Shown here one piece after another: positions 38,488-48,208 of a stretch of 64,000 nt of DNA. The first letter of the stretch is position 1; each line of letters begins with the position of its first letter. The notes beneath the pieces are model-generated. The model ran no database searches and was not told the DNA's origin. It saw only the letters and a program-made list of their open reading frames with translations. Source of the stretch: Woeseiaceae bacterium (GTDB taxonomy: Bacteria; Pseudomonadota; Gammaproteobacteria; Steroidobacterales; Woeseiaceae); contig JAJFKU010000018.1 of the NCBI GenBank assembly GCA_021773035.1, positions 1 to 64,000 of the forward strand, read 5' to 3'. Both the position numbers and the translations under genes were made by a program.

Positions 38488-39029
38488 TCGAACTTACCCA
38501 TCGGCTGGCGCGGACTGCGGATGCTGCGGCGATCATGGAACTGATGCAGCTCTCTATCGCGGAGAACATGAAAGCCTTTCTCACCGCCGCGGAAGTCGAG
38601 GCGGCGAAGGAAACCATGGGCATCGATCAAAGCCTGCTGGAGGACGAAACCTACTTCGTTATCGAGACCGTCCACGAGGGCGACACCGTCATGGTCGGTT
38701 GCGGTGGCTGGGGGAAACGAAGAACCCTCTATGGCGGTGATCATACCGTGGGGCGGGATGATTCCCTCAGCGATCCTGTCGTCGACGCGGCGCGCATACG
38801 GGCGATGTACACGCATCCGGAGTGGATCCGCTGCGGTATCGGCAGTCTGTTACTGGAATTGGGTGAGGGGGCTGCCCGCAGCGCGGGGTTTCGCACGATT
38901 GAACTCGGTTCGACAATCCCGGGCGAGCCATTCTATCTGGCCAAAGGTTACAAAGAGCTGGCGCGCGAAACGCATATTGCCGACAACGGTGCGGAAAACG
39001 TCGTGATCAAGATGTCAAAGAACCTTTGA
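38484..39029 (+). CDS. GNAT family N-acetyltransferase
   Basis: 181 residues. The acetyl-CoA-binding signature is VDAARIRAMYTHPEWIRCGI followed by GSLLLELGEGAARSAGFRTI and GEPFYLAKGYKEL, the R/Q-x-x-G-x-G/A loop being degraded to RCGIGS. The N-terminus HRLARTADAAAIMELMQLSI is typical of the family. TTG start at 38484 overlaps the DUF885 stop. Substrate unknown; coupling with an exported peptidase hints at amino-acid or peptide metabolism, but this is a guess. Confidence 0.85.
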   Translation: MIELTHRLARTADAAAIMELMQLSIAENMKAFLTAAEVEAAKETMGIDQSLLEDETYFVIETVHEGDTVMVGCGGWGKRRTLYGGDHTVGRDDSLSDPVVDAARIRAMYTHPEWIRCGIGSLLLELGEGAARSAGFRTIELGSTIPGEPFYLAKGYKELARETHIADNGAENVVIKMSKNL

Positions 39030-39065
39030 GGTTTACTGGCAGGGCTTTGTCCCGGACCGACGATG

Positions 39066-39527
39066 TCACCCATACGCGCCGTGTTTTGAGACCATCAAAT
39101 AGAAGAGCAACAAGACAGCCGTGAATGCCGGCACACCCAGCACAATCCACAGTCGCATCAGCCCGCGGTAGCTGTCTCTGGCTGCACCGTTGGCGATCAG
39201 GTTCTTGATCCGAATCTGTATCCACACGACGGGAAGCCAGCATAGACCGACAAAACCGTAGAGGCCGACAACTACAATAAACCATAAAGAGCTGAACGAT
39301 ATGTTCAGTTCGCTGGTCAGCCATATACCGCTTACGAGTTGTATGACAACCGCCGGCGTCGTAAACAGCCAATCCGCCAGAACGACATTGCGCGTCGTAA
39401 CCGCCATCGCGGCATCGTCATTACTGAGGTAGGCGCGCAGCATAAAAAAGGCGGTTCCCAGGCCGGTGCCAAACAACACCGTGGCGCTCAGGATATGCAG
39501 CAGTTTTATCCAAAGATAGGCGCTCAT
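39066..39527 (-). CDS. DUF2269-type membrane protein
   Basis: 153 residues with four hydrophobic segments: YLWIKLLHILSATVLFGTGL, WLFTTPAVVIQLVSGIWL, SLWFIVVVGLYGFVGLCWLP and LWIVLGVPAFTAVLLLFYLM. The N-terminal K-LLHILSAT-x-x-F histidine in helix 1 and the R-x-x-V-x-ADWLFT region are characteristic of DUF2269. Function unknown; heme or redox roles have been suggested for similar small membrane proteins. Starts 3 bases after the saccharopine-dehydrogenase-like gene upstream, so it is probably the second gene of that transcript. Confidence 0.75.
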   Translation of the reverse strand: MSAYLWIKLLHILSATVLFGTGLGTAFFMLRAYLSNDDAAMAVTTRNVVLADWLFTTPAVVIQLVSGIWLTSELNISFSSLWFIVVVGLYGFVGLCWLPVVWIQIRIKNLIANGAARDSYRGLMRLWIVLGVPAFTAVLLLFYLMVSKHGAYG

Positions 39528-39530
39528 TGC

Positions 39531-40694
39531 TCAGGAGGACTCATCAGCGGTCCAATCGATGGCCAGTTCGGCAACCTCGGTGTCGAACTCCGACAAGGAA
39601 ATCAGGCCAAGGCAGGGGAAGGCGCCGCGAATGGCCAGCTGCTCTGCGGCCAGGCTGCGAGCCAGTATCAGCGCGGGACTGCAGGGTATCTCAGGTCCGT
39701 GATTGTCCCGCGCGGTCAGCAGCCAGGTAACGGACTTGTTCAGACCTTCGCCGTCGATCCCCGCCAGCCGGATACGCATGCCGCCGGTATCGGAGCCGAG
39801 CCCGATGAGCCGATTGCTGAGCCAGCGAAAGGCCGGTACCAGGCGAGTCCAGTTCCTGACCAGTCCGACCCGCGTCAGCCAGCCCATCGTCCAGAGGGCC
39901 AGCTGTTCCCATTTGGCTTCCAGCGCCGCGTGAAAAGTGACGGTCTTCAACTCGTCGACGTAGCCCGGCAGGAGTCCGAGGTCGGGTACATCGCAGGCGC
40001 CGGACAAGCGCCAGCCGAGGGTTGGATAGCGTTGACCTCGCATGTTCTGCCAGCCGTGCATCGTGATCCAGTTGCCGTCACACAATACCTCGAACGGTTT
40101 TCCGCAATAACTCAGGACAGCCGCAATGGTGCCGGTACCGCGGGGCGTCTGGTGCGCCGGTGCGATCGAAATTTCGATCTCGTGTAGTGCTGCGAATCGA
40201 TCCGCGAACTGCTCGATGACGGCGCTGGATAAACCCGGCAGGGTGCTGGCGCCGGAGACCAGCAGGACGTCACGTTGCAATGCACGGTCGTGCAGGCTGC
40301 CGAAGCCCTGCACGAAGCTCCGGCCGTCCGCCAGATCGATGTAGTGACTGGAGCAGTCGATACAGGCCTTCGCTACGCGATAGTCCTGGCCCTGGTAGGG
40401 ACCCGCCGTGTGGATAACGATGTCCGGCTGCAGGTCCTTGAGCGCCTTCTCGAAGTACGGGGCTGCCTGATCGAGTTGCGCTGCGTGGACGGTTGCGCTC
40501 GGGTCCAGGCTTTGGAGTTCTGCTGCCAGTGATTGGGCGCTGGATTGGCTGCGACTACTCACGACCAGTTCAGTGTTGCGTTCACCAACGAGCCTGCGAC
40601 ATAGCCTGCCGCCGAAGTGGCCCGTGGCACCTACAACTACAATAGTCTTTGTCGCAGTCAAACGATCGTCCGACAATGGTATTCGGAGAACCAT
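39531..40694 (-). CDS. Saccharopine dehydrogenase-like NAD(P)-binding protein
   Basis: 387 residues. N-terminal Rossmann fold with KTIVVVGATGHFGGRLCRRL, DIVIHTAGPYQGQDYRVAKA, CSSHYIDLADGRSFVQGF and LLVSGASTLPGLSSAVI, the pattern of saccharopine dehydrogenase / trans-acting enoyl-reductase-like proteins. The C-terminal half is less conserved (GWLTRVGLVRNWTRLVPAFR). Substrate unknown; homologues in bacteria are mostly uncharacterised. The start at 40694 gives an N-terminus of a few residues before the Rossmann strand; an internal start is possible. Confidence 0.8.
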   Translation of the reverse strand: MVLRIPLSDDRLTATKTIVVVGATGHFGGRLCRRLVGERNTELVVSSRSQSSAQSLAAELQSLDPSATVHAAQLDQAAPYFEKALKDLQPDIVIHTAGPYQGQDYRVAKACIDCSSHYIDLADGRSFVQGFGSLHDRALQRDVLLVSGASTLPGLSSAVIEQFADRFAALHEIEISIAPAHQTPRGTGTIAAVLSYCGKPFEVLCDGNWITMHGWQNMRGQRYPTLGWRLSGACDVPDLGLLPGYVDELKTVTFHAALEAKWEQLALWTMGWLTRVGLVRNWTRLVPAFRWLSNRLIGLGSDTGGMRIRLAGIDGEGLNKSVTWLLTARDNHGPEIPCSPALILARSLAAEQLAIRGAFPCLGLISLSEFDTEVAELAIDWTADESS

Positions 40695-40812
40695 TTAAGC
40701 ACGGTGACGACGTTGAAGTAACGACGTTGTGGCGAGCAAATCGACATGCATCTGATCGAAGGCTGTGCTTGCCGGCCTGTTCGCTCGACCGTGGCAACGT
40801 GCAGGGCCACGG

Positions 40813-41274
40813 TTATTTCGGTGCTGGCTTGACGACAGCTATCTCGATTTGCAGCAGCGGATTTTCCTGGCCATCTGAACGATGAGTCAGGCTGGCACAT
40901 TTTTGATTGAATCCGAACAGCCAGGTGCCGCCATGTTTCGGCTCCATGATTCGCAAGTCGCCCTCTGCGATTGACCACTGATAACCATCGTACTGAGTTC
41001 CGGTAATCGACCCGTCTGCTAAGAAACGAATCGGATAGCCACCGGCAGGCTGTGAATTGTAGACGTGCGAGAACACTGCAAACCGTTCACCAATCAAGAG
41101 CGCGGGTGACAATTGCGCAAGCGCTCGGCTGGCCGATTTCCCATATGCGGTCGACTGATTCGCCAGACACTCACTCAGCGGCTTCAGCCCCGTCGAATCG
41201 TGGCCACCCGCCGTACAGGCGATGATGAAGAACGGCAACAGGCACGCGATCGTTATTCGCTGTCGATACTGCAT
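40813..41274 (-). CDS. Lipoprotein of unknown function
   Basis: 153 residues from the ATG at 41274. Signal: RQRITIACLLPFFIIACTAG, with lipobox IIAC. The mature part has GFNQKCASLTH and YGKSASRALAQLSPALLIG and no recognised domain. The start is chosen for lipobox placement; an in-frame ATG at 41328 would add 18 residues including MMCF. Stands alone, divergent from ppa. Confidence 0.6.
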   Translation of the reverse strand: MQYRQRITIACLLPFFIIACTAGGHDSTGLKPLSECLANQSTAYGKSASRALAQLSPALLIGERFAVFSHVYNSQPAGGYPIRFLADGSITGTQYDGYQWSIAEGDLRIMEPKHGGTWLFGFNQKCASLTHRSDGQENPLLQIEIAVVKPAPK

Positions 41275-41380
41275 GCCGCGACTCCTTTGCCTGAAACACA
41301 TCATATTTAAGCACAGGAACGATTCCACTGGAGGCGATCCTGCTGTAACTTAGCGGCCTACGATTCCCAGAGGCTCCAAC

Positions 41381-41926
41381 ATGCGCATAGACGCGATTGC
41401 TATCGGCAACAACCCCCCGGAAGACATCAACGTCATCATCGAAGTACCGCTCGGCGGACAGCCGATCAAGTACGAGATGGACAAGGAGGCGGGAACGCTG
41501 GTTGTGGATCGCTTCCTGTATACGCCGATGTCGTATCCGGGAAACTACGGTTTTGTGCCGCATACGCTGTCGGAAGATGGCGATCCGATTGACGTTCTGG
41601 TGGTCAACACTCGTGAACTTGTCCCTGCCTGCGTCATCAACGTACGGCCGGTGGGCGTACTGATCATGGAAGACAACTCGGGTCAGGATGAGAAAGTGAT
41701 CGCGGTGCCGTCGCACCAGCTGACAAAGCGTTACGATCATGTGGTCGATCACACGGACCTGCCTGACATCACGATGCAGCAGGTCGAGCACTTTTTTGAG
41801 CACTACAAAGACCTGGAACCGGGCAAATGGGTCCGGATAGGCGATTGGCACGGTGCGGAAAAAGCGCGTGAACTCATCGTCGAGTCGATTGAGCGCGCCG
41901 AACGCAGCGCTCAGAGAGAGTCGTAA
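41381..41926 (+). CDS. ppa: Inorganic pyrophosphatase, class I
   Basis: Hydrolyses pyrophosphate to phosphate, pulling biosynthetic reactions forward. 181 residues. Motifs: [38 protein letters not shown], the metal-binding signature DGDPIDVLV with its three aspartates, and a C-terminal [20 protein letters not shown]. Length and motifs are standard for family I. The 3' end overlaps the aldo/keto reductase gene by 16 bases, convergent. In this window it supports the PPi-producing GuaA and Acs. Confidence 0.96.
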   Translation: MRIDAIAIGNNPPEDINVIIEVPLGGQPIKYEMDKEAGTLVVDRFLYTPMSYPGNYGFVPHTLSEDGDPIDVLVVNTRELVPACVINVRPVGVLIMEDNSGQDEKVIAVPSHQLTKRYDHVVDHTDLPDITMQQVEHFFEHYKDLEPGKWVRIGDWHGAEKARELIVESIERAERSAQRES

Positions 41927-42831
41927 AACGCTTCCTGGCGCTGTCGTTCCTCTGCATCCGGCAGCCGGCCGTGGGCCGCGCCAAAGTTGTCATCGACGTG
42001 GTGTACTTTTGTCATCCCGGGAATGGCCAGCGTGGCGGCGCTGTGACCAACGGCATACTTGAGCAAAAACTGCGCCCAGCTCCGGGCGCCGAAGTCCTGC
42101 GCCCATTTTGGTAGCGGCTCGTCGCCAACGGCGTCAAAGATACGGCCGCCACCGAAAGCGCGGTTGATGATGACGGCAGCACCGAGGTCTGCCGCCAGCG
42201 GGAGGATTCTGTCGGCGGCTTCGCGTTGTTCCAGCGAATAGTTGACCTGGATGAAGTCCGGTTTTTCTTTTCGCATGACTGCCTCGAAATCTGCATACTG
42301 ACTCGCTCTGGACGTGCTCATGCCGATGTATCGAATCCGGCCTTCCCGTTGCCAGTCGCGCATGACCGGAAAAGCCGTCTTCCAGCCGCGCAGGTTGTGA
42401 ACCTGCATCAGGTCAAGGGTTCCGGTTCGGAGCTTTTGCGTCGAGTCCTGCATCTGCCGGTCTGTTTCGGCAGCACCCGATACGTCGGTCTTGGTCGCGA
42501 TGAAAAGCTCGTCGCGAATACCCAGCTCGTCGATCAGGTCACCGAGCACGGTCTCGGAGCTGCGGTACTGCGGTGCAGTGTCGATAAGTGCTCCGCCCAG
42601 TTCTTTGAAACGCCTGAGCGCGGCGCGTAGCGGCGCCCGGGAGGCCTCTGAGTTGTCGACGCCATAGCGATTGGTGCCCAGCCCCACGATCGGTATTTTT
42701 TCGCCGGACGACGGGATCGCCTTCCGGATCATGTGTTCGGGGCCGGCGGTGGCGCTGCTCACACCGAGTGTCGTCAGTGCCAGGGCACCGGCGCCGGCTT
42801 TGGTAAACTCACGTCGGTCCATTGTGCTCAA
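41911..42831 (-). CDS. Aldo/keto reductase with Tat signal
   Basis: 306 residues. The N-terminus [20 protein letters not shown] is a twin-arginine signal, so the protein should be exported folded. The TIM barrel shows the AKR tetrad context [20 protein letters not shown] (Asp, Tyr), [10 protein letters not shown] (Lys) and MQVHNLRGW (His). The C-terminal region ends with [20 protein letters not shown], an AKR cofactor region. Exported aldo/keto reductases are a minority; the redox partner is unknown. Confidence 0.88.
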   Translation of the reverse strand: MSTMDRREFTKAGAGALALTTLGVSSATAGPEHMIRKAIPSSGEKIPIVGLGTNRYGVDNSEASRAPLRAALRRFKELGGALIDTAPQYRSSETVLGDLIDELGIRDELFIATKTDVSGAAETDRQMQDSTQKLRTGTLDLMQVHNLRGWKTAFPVMRDWQREGRIRYIGMSTSRASQYADFEAVMRKEKPDFIQVNYSLEQREAADRILPLAADLGAAVIINRAFGGGRIFDAVGDEPLPKWAQDFGARSWAQFLLKYAVGHSAATLAIPGMTKVHHVDDNFGAAHGRLPDAEERQRQEAFYDSL

Positions 42832-42945
42832 TCCTTACGATTCTGCGATGTTGTGATTATGCCCCGCACTGTAATGATGTGCACGACGCTGGCACAATAG
42901 TCGATTCCGGGTCAAGCATTCCGGAGCAACGATTAAGGGGCCGCA

Positions 42946-43398
42946 ATGCCAGGACTGTACTTCGAGGAATTTACGGTCGGTCAGACGTTCGATCATCCGA
43001 TACGCCGCACCATCACCGAAACCGACAATGTGCTCATGACGACGATGACCCATAATCCGGCAGCCCTGCACCTGGATGCCGAGTACATGAAGAGCACGGA
43101 GTACGGCAAACCACTTGTAAATAGTTGTTTAACACTGAGTTTCATGGTCGGGATATCCGTGAATGACACTACTCATGGTACGGCAGTGGCGAATCTGGGC
43201 TGGGATGAGGTGCGTTTTCCTCTGCCGCTGTTTTGTGGCGACACAATTCACATTCAAACGGAAGTTCTCGAAACGCGAGCGAGCAGGTCGCGACCGGATA
43301 ACGGCATCGTTGTGTTCGCTCATCGAGCCTACAAACAGACCGATGAACTCGTTGGCGAGTGCCGGCGCACAGCGCTGATGATGCGAAAACCTCAATGA
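42946..43398 (+). CDS. MaoC-like hot-dog dehydratase
   Basis: 150 residues, single hot-dog fold enoyl-CoA hydratase of the MaoC type. Motifs: YFEEFTVGQTFDHPIRRTIT (the conserved FxVG), ETDNVLMTTMTHNPAALHLD (the catalytic Asn/His pair) and KPLVNSCLTLSFMVG. Its TGA overlaps the ATG of a CitE-like gene, and acs follows, forming an apparent acyl-CoA operon. Mesaconyl-CoA or crotonyl-type substrates are suggested by this pairing, not proven. RBS is weak (AAGGGG some bases upstream of ATG). Confidence 0.85.
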   Translation: MPGLYFEEFTVGQTFDHPIRRTITETDNVLMTTMTHNPAALHLDAEYMKSTEYGKPLVNSCLTLSFMVGISVNDTTHGTAVANLGWDEVRFPLPLFCGDTIHIQTEVLETRASRSRPDNGIVVFAHRAYKQTDELVGECRRTALMMRKPQ

Positions 43399-44255
43399 CG
43401 CGCAGCTTTCTTTTTGTCCCGGCCGATAGCGAGCGCAAGCTCAGCAAAGCCTGCGATGTCGGTGCCGATGCGCTGATACTCGATCTTGAGGACTCGGTCG
43501 CCGCCGATGCACGCCCGGAGGCACGGTTGCGGGCTCGCGAGTACATTGCGGGCAAGGACGAGGTCTGGGTGCGCATCAATCCACTCGACAGCGACGATGC
43601 GCTCGCGGACCTGGAAGCTGTTATGTCATCGGCACCCAGCGGCATCGTGCTGCCGAAGCCACGCAGCGCCGCTGTGGCAAACGAGCTTTCACAGCAGCTA
43701 TCGAAACTGGAGGCACAACACGATATCGAATCCGGCAGCACGCGCATATTGCCGTTGTGCACCGAACACCCCGAGGCGATTTTTACGCTGCACAGTTATG
43801 TCGGCGCGACAGATCGTCTCTCCGGGCTGTCATGGGGCGCGGAAGATCTGAGCGCGGCCCTCGGCGCGGCGAGCAACCGCGACGCAAATGGCGACTGGCT
43901 GCCAACCTACGAGCTCGCCCGGTCTCTGTGCCTGATTGCGGCTGCTGCGGCCGACGTTGCCGCGATCGATACCGTATTCACGGATTTTCGCGACGACGCA
44001 GGCCTGCAAAGATACGCTGCGAATGCCAGGCGCGACGGTTTTTCCGGGATGCTCGCGATTCATCCGGCGCAGGTGGCAACGATTAATGCGGCATTTCTCC
44101 CGACGACCGAGGAAATCCACAACGCCGAACGCGTTGTCGAACTGTTCGACGCCAACCCCGGCGCTGGTACTATTGGCATGGACGGCAAGATGATTGACCG
44201 ACCGCATTTGTTACAGGCGCAGCGACTGCTGGACGCTGCGCGAAACGCAAAATAA
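43395..44255 (+). CDS. CitE-like CoA-ester lyase (HpcH/HpaI family)
   Basis: 286 residues from the ATG at 43395, overlapping the MaoC stop. TIM-barrel lyase with SFLFVPADSERKLSKACDVG, DALILDLEDSVAADARPEAR (metal Glu/Asp), VWVRINPLDSDD, GIVLPKPRSA and GLSWGAEDLSAALGA, then FSGMLAIHPAQVATINAAF, the CitE signature. Such enzymes cleave malyl-CoA, beta-methylmalyl-CoA or citramalyl-CoA. No citrate-lyase alpha or gamma subunits are nearby, so a standalone CoA lyase is likely. Confidence 0.88.
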   Translation: MTRSFLFVPADSERKLSKACDVGADALILDLEDSVAADARPEARLRAREYIAGKDEVWVRINPLDSDDALADLEAVMSSAPSGIVLPKPRSAAVANELSQQLSKLEAQHDIESGSTRILPLCTEHPEAIFTLHSYVGATDRLSGLSWGAEDLSAALGAASNRDANGDWLPTYELARSLCLIAAAAADVAAIDTVFTDFRDDAGLQRYAANARRDGFSGMLAIHPAQVATINAAFLPTTEEIHNAERVVELFDANPGAGTIGMDGKMIDRPHLLQAQRLLDAARNAK

Positions 44256-44274
44256 GTAAGAAAGGCTGTAAACC

Positions 44275-46224
44275 ATGGAAAAACACGTCTACCCGGTTCC
44301 CGAAGCAATCAAGGCACGTGCGCTCGTCGATGAAGCGCAGTACGAAGAAATGTATGCACGCTCTGTCGAAGATAACGAGACGTTCTGGGCGGAGCAGGCG
44401 CAGCGTGTCGACTGGATCAGGCCTTTTTCGAAAGTGAAGGACGTCAGCTACGCGAAGGACGATCTGCATATCCGTTGGTACGAGGACGGAACCCTGAACG
44501 TCTGTTACAACTGCGTCGATCGTCACCTGGAATCGAAGGGCGACGATGTGGCGATCATATGGGAAGGCGACGACCCCACGCGCGATCTCCGCATTACTTA
44601 TTCCGAACTGCATGAACGTGTTTGCCGTTTTGCGAATGCGCTGAAGGCGCTTGGAGCGAAAAAGGGCGACCGCATAACGATCTACATGCCGATGATCCCT
44701 GAGGCGGCAGTATCGATGCTGGCCTGCGCGCGTATCGGAGCGGTGCATTCGGTGGTCTTCGGTGGCTTCTCGCCGGATGCCCTGGCAGGGCGCATTCACG
44801 ATTGTGAATCGAATATTGTGATCACGGCCGATGAAGGTATCCGTGGCGGTAGAGGTGTGCCACTGAAAGCTAACGTTGACGCGGCCGCCGAGCACGCGGA
44901 TGTGACGACACTTGAGAAGGTGCTGGTCGTCAGGAATACCGGGGCGGACATCGCCTGGGTCGACGGACGCGATGCCTGGCTGCACGAAATGGAAGAACAG
45001 GTGGACGCGGATTGTCCCTGTGAAGAAATGGGTGCGGAGGATCCATTGTTTATTCTCTATACATCCGGTTCGACCGGTAAGCCGAAAGGTGTTCTGCATA
45101 CAAGCGGTGGATACCTCGTGTATGCGGCGATGACCCACGAGTATGTGTTTGACTACCAGCCGGGCGATGTTTACTGGTGTACGGCGGACGTTGGATGGGT
45201 AACCGGGCACAGCTACATCGTTTATGGCCCTTTGGCTAACGGCGCGATAACGCTGATGTTTGAGGGCGTGCCGAATTATCCGACCTCATCGAGGTTTTGG
45301 GAGGTTTGCGACAAACACGCGGTCAATATCTGTTACACCGCGCCAACCGCTATTCGAGCATTGATGCGCGACGGAGACGCTCCTGTCGAGAAGACCTCGC
45401 GCAAGAGTTTGCGACTACTTGGCTCCGTTGGTGAACCGATCAACCCTGAAGCCTGGGAGTGGTATTACCGCGTCGTCGGTGATGGCCGATGCCCCATCGT
45501 TGATACCTGGTGGCAGACCGAGACGGGCGGCATTCTTATCAGCCCATTGCCGGGAGCGACGGCGCTCAAGCCGGGTTCGGCAACCCGGCCGCTGTTTGGG
45601 ATCATGCCCGCAATCGTCGACGGCGAAGGCGGTGAGCTGGACGGCGCTGCCGAAGGAAATCTGATTATTCGCGATAGCTGGCCGGGGCAAATGCGGTCGG
45701 TTTATGGTGATCATCAGCGCTTCGTCGATACCTATTTTTCAAGCTTCGAGGGCAGTTATTTCACCGGTGACGGCGCACGTCGTGACGAAGACGGCTATTA
45801 CTGGATCACAGGACGTGTGGACGACGTGCTTAACGTTTCCGGGCACCGCATGGGTACGGCGGAAGTTGAGAGCGCGCTGGTCGCGCACCACGATGTCGCC
45901 GAGGCGGCCGTCGTGGGATATCCGCACGATATCAAAGGGCAGGGTATCTACGCTTACGTGACGCTGATGAGCGGTGTGGAATACAGCGATGCTCTGAAAG
46001 CCGAGCTGCAGCAGTGGGTGCGCAAGGAAATCGGACCGATCGCGAAACCGGATTTACTGCAATGGGCACCGGGTCTGCCGAAGACGCGTTCCGGGAAGAT
46101 TATGCGCCGAATCCTGAGAAAGGTTGCGGCAAACGACTTTGACAATCTAGGCGATACGTCGACTCTTGCCGACCCGTCGGTCGTCGATGATCTGATTGAA
46201 AGCAGGCAAAACCGTACGGGTTAG
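44275..46224 (+). CDS. acs: Acetyl-CoA synthetase
   Basis: AMP-forming acetate:CoA ligase, 649 residues. Motifs: HPFSK-like N-terminus ([19 protein letters not shown]), [16 protein letters not shown], the P-loop [66 protein letters not shown] and the A10 lysine in [13 protein letters not shown], whose lysine is the usual site of regulatory acetylation. It begins 19 bases after the CitE-like gene and completes the MaoC-CitE-Acs operon. Convergent with the FHA gene with a 7-base gap. Confidence 0.96.
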   Translation: MEKHVYPVPEAIKARALVDEAQYEEMYARSVEDNETFWAEQAQRVDWIRPFSKVKDVSYAKDDLHIRWYEDGTLNVCYNCVDRHLESKGDDVAIIWEGDDPTRDLRITYSELHERVCRFANALKALGAKKGDRITIYMPMIPEAAVSMLACARIGAVHSVVFGGFSPDALAGRIHDCESNIVITADEGIRGGRGVPLKANVDAAAEHADVTTLEKVLVVRNTGADIAWVDGRDAWLHEMEEQVDADCPCEEMGAEDPLFILYTSGSTGKPKGVLHTSGGYLVYAAMTHEYVFDYQPGDVYWCTADVGWVTGHSYIVYGPLANGAITLMFEGVPNYPTSSRFWEVCDKHAVNICYTAPTAIRALMRDGDAPVEKTSRKSLRLLGSVGEPINPEAWEWYYRVVGDGRCPIVDTWWQTETGGILISPLPGATALKPGSATRPLFGIMPAIVDGEGGELDGAAEGNLIIRDSWPGQMRSVYGDHQRFVDTYFSSFEGSYFTGDGARRDEDGYYWITGRVDDVLNVSGHRMGTAEVESALVAHHDVAEAAVVGYPHDIKGQGIYAYVTLMSGVEYSDALKAELQQWVRKEIGPIAKPDLLQWAPGLPKTRSGKIMRRILRKVAANDFDNLGDTSTLADPSVVDDLIESRQNRTG

Positions 46225-46231
46225 AAGGAAG

Positions 46232-47632
46232 TCAGGCTTTTAGCTGATCCTGAGATATTTCTTCGTCCAGGCTGTTTTCAAGCTCACTGATGAAGCCGTG
46301 ATCGATTTCGTTGGCGCCGGTATCTGCAAGTGCATCGACCACCTTGTCTTCTTCAAATTGCGCTTCCGTAGGCAGCTGTGACGCTTCGAGTTTTTGCGTT
46401 ACGAGTAAGCCCGGGTCAACAATCTTGTCGACCGAGTCGTTCGCAGCGCCGCTTGTCGAGCTATCGCGATCATGGCGTTGATACTCGGCAACCTGCCGCT
46501 CGTATGCCTTGACGAATTCCTCGCCGAACATCTGCGGGAACCGCCCACTGCCCTTTTCGGTGATAATCGGGTACAGGTCGCGGTACAGGTCCCAGTACTT
46601 CGACTTGTTCATGAAACTGAGCAGGCCCCGGCCCATCGTGCGGTCGAAGTCTTCCTGCAGTTCATCCGGATCGAAGCGCTCGGAGAATTCGATGAATGCG
46701 CTGTTCATCGCATCCAGGAAAGCGTTCTGGTGATTAATGAGATCGCGACAGACTTCACGAATCGAGTCCTCGGCGCCAAGGTACTCGCCTTCGCCACCGA
46801 CTAACAACTGCTTGAGCAGGTCGTTGGTGTTTTCCGAAAACTTCATCGGGTTGTTGTGTCGTGGCAGGACTGTTGTCTGGTCCAGTCTGAAGGTGTTCTT
46901 CAGGTTTGCCCGGCTGGACAACAGGCTGGTTGCGCCTTTCACGAACTCACGCAGAACCTGACCGGCGGTCAGCATCATCTCCGGACGGTTAACCGATGGA
47001 TGCAACTCCACGCGACTGATACCGAGTCCATCGAGGAAGGAGTCGAATAAATCTTCGGCGGTGACTTCGAGCGACTTCGATCCAGCGTCCGTGGCCGGTG
47101 CTTCGGGCTTGTGTACGAAGGCCGGTTCCGGCGCGGGTTCGACTTTCTTGCTGTCGCCGAACAGCGCCGACTGGAATTCTTCGTCGCCGGTTATTTCCTC
47201 TTCGTCGAGCAGCTTGATGCCGGTGCGCAGTGAAACCTCATCAACAAACTGCTCACTGTTGTCCGGCGCGACGGAGGCCTGCTTTTCCAGCGGCATGATG
47301 AGGCTTTCGCCGGTGTCGATCGCGACACAGAAGCGAAAATCCCCCATGCGCAGCGTATCGCCGTCGAACAGGCGGCGAGGATTTCCTTTGCCGATCGGTT
47401 CAATCTCGTTGTTGATATAGACACCGTTGCTGCTGGTATCGATCAGGTAGTAGATGCCGCCCTTGAAGTCGATGGCGGCGTGACGGCCGGATATGTAGCG
47501 ATCAGGGTCCGGGAGTATCCAGTCGTTGTGCAGCGAGCGTCCAATGGTGCCACCATCATCGTGAAACTCGCGGATGGCGTCGTCTCCAACCAGGTCGGCG
47601 TGTTCACTGACGATTTTGAGTTCAAGCGGCAT
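46232..47632 (-). CDS. FHA-domain protein, TagH-like (type VI secretion associated)
   Basis: 466 residues. N-terminal FHA domain: GGTIGRSLHNDWILPDPDRY, ISGRHAAIDFKGGIYYLIDT and SSNGVYINN, the phosphothreonine-binding GR-x-x-S-H-N pattern. The C-terminal part (~residues 190-390) matches the TagH domain of type VI secretion: LFDSFLDGLGISRVELHP, MLTAGQVLREFVKGATSLLS, QNAFLDAMNSAFIEFSERFD and FGEEFVKAYERQVAEYQRHD. TagH/Fha1 normally belongs to a T6SS cluster under TagE/PpkA kinase control. None of those genes is in this window, so it is an orphan here. Confidence 0.85.
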   Translation of the reverse strand: MPLELKIVSEHADLVGDDAIREFHDDGGTIGRSLHNDWILPDPDRYISGRHAAIDFKGGIYYLIDTSSNGVYINNEIEPIGKGNPRRLFDGDTLRMGDFRFCVAIDTGESLIMPLEKQASVAPDNSEQFVDEVSLRTGIKLLDEEEITGDEEFQSALFGDSKKVEPAPEPAFVHKPEAPATDAGSKSLEVTAEDLFDSFLDGLGISRVELHPSVNRPEMMLTAGQVLREFVKGATSLLSSRANLKNTFRLDQTTVLPRHNNPMKFSENTNDLLKQLLVGGEGEYLGAEDSIREVCRDLINHQNAFLDAMNSAFIEFSERFDPDELQEDFDRTMGRGLLSFMNKSKYWDLYRDLYPIITEKGSGRFPQMFGEEFVKAYERQVAEYQRHDRDSSTSGAANDSVDKIVDPGLLVTQKLEASQLPTEAQFEEDKVVDALADTGANEIDHGFISELENSLDEEISQDQLKA

Positions 47633-47836
47633 GAAAGGTCCCGATGCGGTTCATTGCTGGAATTCTGCAGCGAAACAAAGGGATAGGCTGCCGAATAGTT
47701 CACATAATCGGGTGTGTCCCGGGACTTTCGATGTGGAAAAGCGACCATATTCTGCGACGCCGGCCGAAATTGCTAAAATAGAGCCCTTGGCAGCCGTTTT
47801 GGGTACACTACGCGGCCTTCATCGGCAGCGTCTGTT

Positions 47837-48166
47837 ATGAGCACGGAAATCCTCTACAAAGTCGTTTTTATGAGCCAGGGGCAGGTCTACGAGATCTATG
47901 CTCGTAGCGTTGGGCACGGCGACATGTTCGGTTTTGTCGAAGTCCAGGAACTGGTGTTCGGGGAGCGCACGACGCTCGTCGTCGACCCGTCCGAAGAGAA
48001 GATCAAAAGCGAGTTCGAAAACGTAAAACGAACCTACCTGCCAATGCATGCGATTATCCGTATCGATGAAGTGGACAAACAGGGTGTCAGCAAGATCAGC
48101 AAGCTCGAAAACGGTAACGTGACCCAGTTTCCAGTGCCGGTGTATACGCCGGGTGACAAAAGCTAG
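47837..48166 (+). CDS. DUF1820 family protein
   Basis: 109 residues. Conserved features of DUF1820 (PF08850): VYEIYARSVGHGDMFGFVEV at the start and a central VKRTYLPMHAIIRIDEVDKQ. A small cytosolic protein of unknown function, found in gammaproteobacteria. It is followed by purL after 42 bases, suggesting co-transcription; the position next to purL is common in relatives. The ATG at 47837 is used, with the N-terminus STEILYKVVF. Confidence 0.85.
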   Translation: MSTEILYKVVFMSQGQVYEIYARSVGHGDMFGFVEVQELVFGERTTLVVDPSEEKIKSEFENVKRTYLPMHAIIRIDEVDKQGVSKISKLENGNVTQFPVPVYTPGDKS

Positions 48167-48208
48167 GGCCTGTTATCATCCCGTTTTCATTCTGTACACC
48201 CTCGAACT

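Noticed and set aside
44170..45210. Minus-strand frame of 346 residues opposite acs
   Set aside because: Antisense shadow of acetyl-CoA synthetase.
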